NCBI GenBank assembly: GCA_004357015.1
Contig: SMXE01000065.1
Location: forward strand, 1-6,560
DNA: 6,560 nt
DNA from: Caldithrix sp.
Lineage (GTDB): Bacteria > Zhuqueibacterota > Zhuqueibacteria > Oceanimicrobiales > Oceanimicrobiaceae
Reading direction: 5' to 3'
This document shows positions 3,672 through 6,560 of this stretch, one piece after another. The first letter of the stretch is position 1. Each line of letters starts with the position of its first letter. The translations under genes were made by a program, and so were the position numbers. The notes under the pieces were generated by a model, which saw nothing but the letters and a program-made list of their open reading frames with translations, was not told where the DNA came from and did no database searches.

Positions 3672-6560
3672 ATGCCGGCTACTTCCTTGCTGATCGTCGA
3701 TGACGAGGCGGCCGTCCGCAACATGATGCGTCGCGCCATCGGCTCTGAGTTCGAAGTTCATGCTGCAGAGAACGGTGACGCGGCCCTGCAAATTCTGAAG
3801 AGAAACTCTGTGCAGATCATCTTAACGGATCAACGCATGCCGCAGATGACGGGGTTGCAGTTTCTCCGCAAGGCGTCCTCGCTTTCTCCCGATTCTGTCA
3901 AGATTCTGCTGACCGGCTACATGGACATGGAGACCTCAATTGCATCGATCAATTCAGATCTGGTCTGGCGCTACCTGCGCAAGCCATTTGAAATAAAGGA
4001 TTTGCTCTTGCTGCTCAAGCAGGCAAAGGACCGCTACGACTTGCACGCCGAAAACCGATCGTTGACAGCCGAGCTTAAAGCCGTCAACGACGCACTTGAA
4101 AGAAAGGTGATGGCCCGCACCCGGGCATTGCAAGAGTCGGAGGCAAAATACCGCAGTCTGGTGGAGTCTGCCCTGACCGGTTTTTTGATCGTGCAGGATG
4201 ATGTCATCGTGTACTGCAACGCACGCGCCTGCGCAATTCTGGGTTTTACAAAGAAAGGGTTGTTGCGGCTCAGGGTAGAGAACCTGCTGGTGAGTCAGGG
4301 GGAAAGCTGTATTATCGACTCCATCGGGCGGTGTCAGCCGCGCCGGAAGAGGAGGTCGGCTGAGGTCATCTGGCGCCACAAGAAAGGCGGTGAAATCATC
4401 ACCGAACTCGTCTGCTGTCGCACCGTGTACGAGGGGCGTGCTGCAGTGCATGTCAGCTTCTTCGATGTCACCGAGCGTAAACAGATGAAGCAAGCCATCG
4501 AACGTTCCGAGGCGCGCTACCGGCAGTTGATCGATCGCATGGCGGACGGTCTGTACCGCACCACGCCGGACGGCAGCTTCGTGACTGTCAATGACGCCTT
4601 CGTGCAAATGCTCGGCTACCGCAGCAAAAAGGAGATCCTGCGTCTCGATATTCCCCGCGACATTTATTTTTCTGAAGAAGAGCGAAAGGATGCACTGGCC
4701 GTGCTGCGCCGGAATTCGCAGGGGACGCGCGTTTTTCGACTCAAAAAGAAGAATGGTGACCAGCTCTGGGTGGAAGACCACGGTCGAATCGTTTTCGATG
4801 AAAACGGAAACGAGCTGTACTATGAGGGAGTGGTCAGGGATATTACCGAACGCGTACGCACGGAAGAAGAGCTTAGCATTCAGAAGCAGTATCTGGAATG
4901 TTTGTTCAACAGTTCCGGCAGCGCCATCGCATTTCTTGATCTTGATGATCGCGTCGTCAACATCAACCAAATGTTTACGAAGCTCTTCGGGTATGCAGCG
5001 GTTGAGGCGAAAGGCAGAAAGCTGGAGCAACTCATCATCCCGAGAGGAAAACGGAAAGAAGGGAAGGAACTGTTCTCACGAACCACAAAAGGCGAGCAGG
5101 TGTGCCTCGATACTGTGAGAAAGAGAAAAGACGACTCTCTGGTTGATGTCGAGATCACAGGCACGGCCATCGAGCTTAACGGCAGCAAAGTCGGATTTTA
5201 CGCCATCTACCAAGACATCACAGAACGCAAACGGGCCGAGGAGGCGATTGTTGCAAGCGAGAAGAAATATCGCGATCTGTTCAACCAGATTGTCGATCCG
5301 GTTTTTATTATTGACAAGCAAACGCTTCTCATTCTGGATTGTAACCAGCCCGCCCTCGATATGTACGGCTACCGCCTCGACGTGCTGAAGACGATGAAGC
5401 TCGCCGAATTGCATGCGCCTGGCAACCGCGGCAAAACTACTTTGTCATCCGTGTATGACAAAAACCTGGACAAGCACGTAACAGCCACCTACATGAACCA
5501 GGATGGTCAGTCCATGGAAGTGGAGGTACGCTCCAGGGAAATTGAATATCAGGGACGTCCCACGATTATAAACATTGTGCGGGATATCAGCGAGCGCAAG
5601 CTTGCCGAACTGGAATTGATGGCCATAAACCAGGAACTTGAAGCGAGCAAGCAACAACTTACCGCGGCTTTTGAGCAATTGGTCGCTACCAACGCGCAAC
5701 TGCTAACCAATGGGAAAGCACTGCGGCAGAGTGAGGCGCTTTTTCGCCTGATTTCGGAGAACGCCGCCGATCTGATCGCCGTCATCGATCGCCGGGGCAC
5801 CTATCTGTATGCAAGCCCTTCCTTCCGGCATCTGTTGGGTTACGTACCTGAGCAGCTCGTTGGCAAGTGGTGGCTTGAGCATGTGCACCCACAGGACAAA
5901 GCGCGTGCGTTGGAGAGCTTTCAGGAGGCGATTGGAACGAAGCGCGGCTATGTGCTGGAGTACCGGGCACAGCACAAGAACGGCTCATTGCGTGTTCTGG
6001 AATCTTCCGTGAATGTGATTTGCGATTCCACCGAACGGCCCGTAAAAATGGTCATCGTGGCGCACGACATCACGCAGAGGAAGCAGGCCGAATTGGACAT
6101 GAAGAAAGCGAAGGAGGAATCGGAGGCCGCCAACCGGGCGAAAAGCCAGTTTCTTGCAAACATGAGTCACGAGATCCGAACGCCTCTGAACGGTATTATC
6201 GGCTATTCCGACTTGCTGGCGGAGGAGGAGCTCGACGAAGAACAGTGCGATTTTGTGAACGTCATTCAGACATCGGCGAACTTCCTTCTCGATCTCATAA
6301 ACGAAATTCTTGACCTTTCTAAAATTGAGTCGCAGGGCATGGAACTGGAGACGAAACCTTTTGTGCTGGCGGATGTCGTCAACGACAGAATGCAGGTAGT
6401 GCAGCCAAGGATTGCCGGTGAAGCGGTTGAACTGAAGTTTGAACTCGCCCGCGATGTGCCAAAGACGTTTATGGGCGACCCAACGCGCCTGGGGCAGATA
6501 ATTCTGAACCTGCTCTCCAATGCTGCCAAATTTACCGAGGAAGGTTCGATCACGGTAGAG
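3672..6560 (+). CDS. Hybrid sensor histidine kinase, REC-5xPAS-HisKA-HATPase (3' end outside window)
   Basis: 963 codons are readable without a stop before the right edge. The start is supported by AGAAGGA (3658-3664), seven bases before the ATG. Domains in order: a receiver (residues 5-118) with acidic pair D10-D11, phosphoacceptor D53 in LTDQRMP, T81 and K104; a coiled coil (122-156); five PAS domains (about 156-270, 278-395, 404-520, 529-643 and 687-804), most closing with the linker D(V/I)(T/S)ERK or a close variant; a second coiled coil (644-686); HisKA with phosphoacceptor H833 in NMSHEIRTPLNG; and the start of the ATPase domain with N-box residues N946 and N950. The G boxes lie beyond the window, and extra receiver or Hpt domains may follow. 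There is no signal peptide or membrane segment, so it should be cytoplasmic. The receiver at the N-terminus implies input from another kinase, combined with small-molecule, redox or gas sensing by PAS domains whose ligands cannot be told. The output partner is unknown. No promoter was clear. Confidence 0.93.
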   Translation, partial: MPATSLLIVDDEAAVRNMMRRAIGSEFEVHAAENGDAALQILKRNSVQIILTDQRMPQMTGLQFLRKASSLSPDSVKILLTGYMDMETSIASINSDLVWRYLRKPFEIKDLLLLLKQAKDRYDLHAENRSLTAELKAVNDALERKVMARTRALQESEAKYRSLVESALTGFLIVQDDVIVYCNARACAILGFTKKGLLRLRVENLLVSQGESCIIDSIGRCQPRRKRRSAEVIWRHKKGGEIITELVCCRTVYEGRAAVHVSFFDVTERKQMKQAIERSEARYRQLIDRMADGLYRTTPDGSFVTVNDAFVQMLGYRSKKEILRLDIPRDIYFSEEERKDALAVLRRNSQGTRVFRLKKKNGDQLWVEDHGRIVFDENGNELYYEGVVRDITERVRTEEELSIQKQYLECLFNSSGSAIAFLDLDDRVVNINQMFTKLFGYAAVEAKGRKLEQLIIPRGKRKEGKELFSRTTKGEQVCLDTVRKRKDDSLVDVEITGTAIELNGSKVGFYAIYQDITERKRAEEAIVASEKKYRDLFNQIVDPVFIIDKQTLLILDCNQPALDMYGYRLDVLKTMKLAELHAPGNRGKTTLSSVYDKNLDKHVTATYMNQDGQSMEVEVRSREIEYQGRPTIINIVRDISERKLAELELMAINQELEASKQQLTAAFEQLVATNAQLLTNGKALRQSEALFRLISENAADLIAVIDRRGTYLYASPSFRHLLGYVPEQLVGKWWLEHVHPQDKARALESFQEAIGTKRGYVLEYRAQHKNGSLRVLESSVNVICDSTERPVKMVIVAHDITQRKQAELDMKKAKEESEAANRAKSQFLANMSHEIRTPLNGIIGYSDLLAEEELDEEQCDFVNVIQTSANFLLDLINEILDLSKIESQGMELETKPFVLADVVNDRMQVVQPRIAGEAVELKFELARDVPKTFMGDPTRLGQIILNLLSNAAKFTEEGSITVE

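Noticed and set aside
3518..3703. Plus-strand open frame of 61 codons between the terminator and the kinase
   Set aside because: It starts in the terminator's T run, crosses a palindromic repeat, overlaps the kinase start and has no ribosome-binding site.
3954..5030. Long minus-strand open frame of 358 codons
   Set aside because: It lies wholly inside the kinase gene, whose domains are unmistakable on the plus strand. Its translation shows no recognisable motif, and it is an antisense shadow of codon bias.

Overview
The window reads like chromosome from a Gram-negative-type bacterium. The evidence is a signal-peptide-bearing outer-membrane barrel candidate, a sigma-54 activator fragment with a matching -24/-12 promoter, and a long multi-PAS histidine kinase. 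Base composition is near 50% GC. Coding density is moderate, and the spacers are long and rich in palindromes. This style fits an environmental lineage such as the FCB group, the KSB1/Calditrichota area or a deltaproteobacterium. That placement is impression only; no marker gene is present.

Layout, left to right. (1) 3-170 is the Fis-type DNA-binding tail of an NtrC-family sigma-54 response regulator, cut by the window edge. A nested palindrome (169-210) sits on its stop codon. (2) 221-472, minus strand, is a decayed C-terminal fragment of an ACR3-type arsenite efflux permease. (3) 473-756 has no gene. It carries a textbook sigma-54 promoter (674-690) that drives (4) a small secreted basic protein at 757-1071 with four WVSGHW-type repeats. 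(5) 1084-1181 can fold into a branched stem-loop structure ending in a T run, which is either a large terminator or a small RNA. (6) 1182-1475 is non-coding, with one weak sigma-54-like site. (7) 1476-2195 is a short RmlA-like sugar-phosphate nucleotidyltransferase. (8) 2287-3462 is an exported, probable outer-membrane beta-barrel protein with an unusual charged coiled-coil tail, closed by a strong intrinsic terminator (3487-3519). (9) A degenerate palindromic repeat (3557-3584) precedes (10) a REC-5xPAS-HisKA-HATPase hybrid kinase starting at 3672 and running off the right edge.

All intact genes are on the plus strand, but each has its own ribosome-binding site and a sizeable spacer, so they look like separate units rather than one operon. 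The common theme is envelope plus signalling: two exported proteins, one nucleotide-sugar enzyme that could feed surface polysaccharide, and two regulators. The most defensible regulatory link is between sigma-54 activation and the small repeat protein. Whether the truncated NtrC-type regulator at the left edge controls it is inference. I found no CRISPR array, intact mobile element, tRNA or rRNA. I did not find a clearly novel multi-gene system; the best leads are the sigma-54-driven repeat protein with its structured 3' element, and the barrel plus coiled-coil protein.
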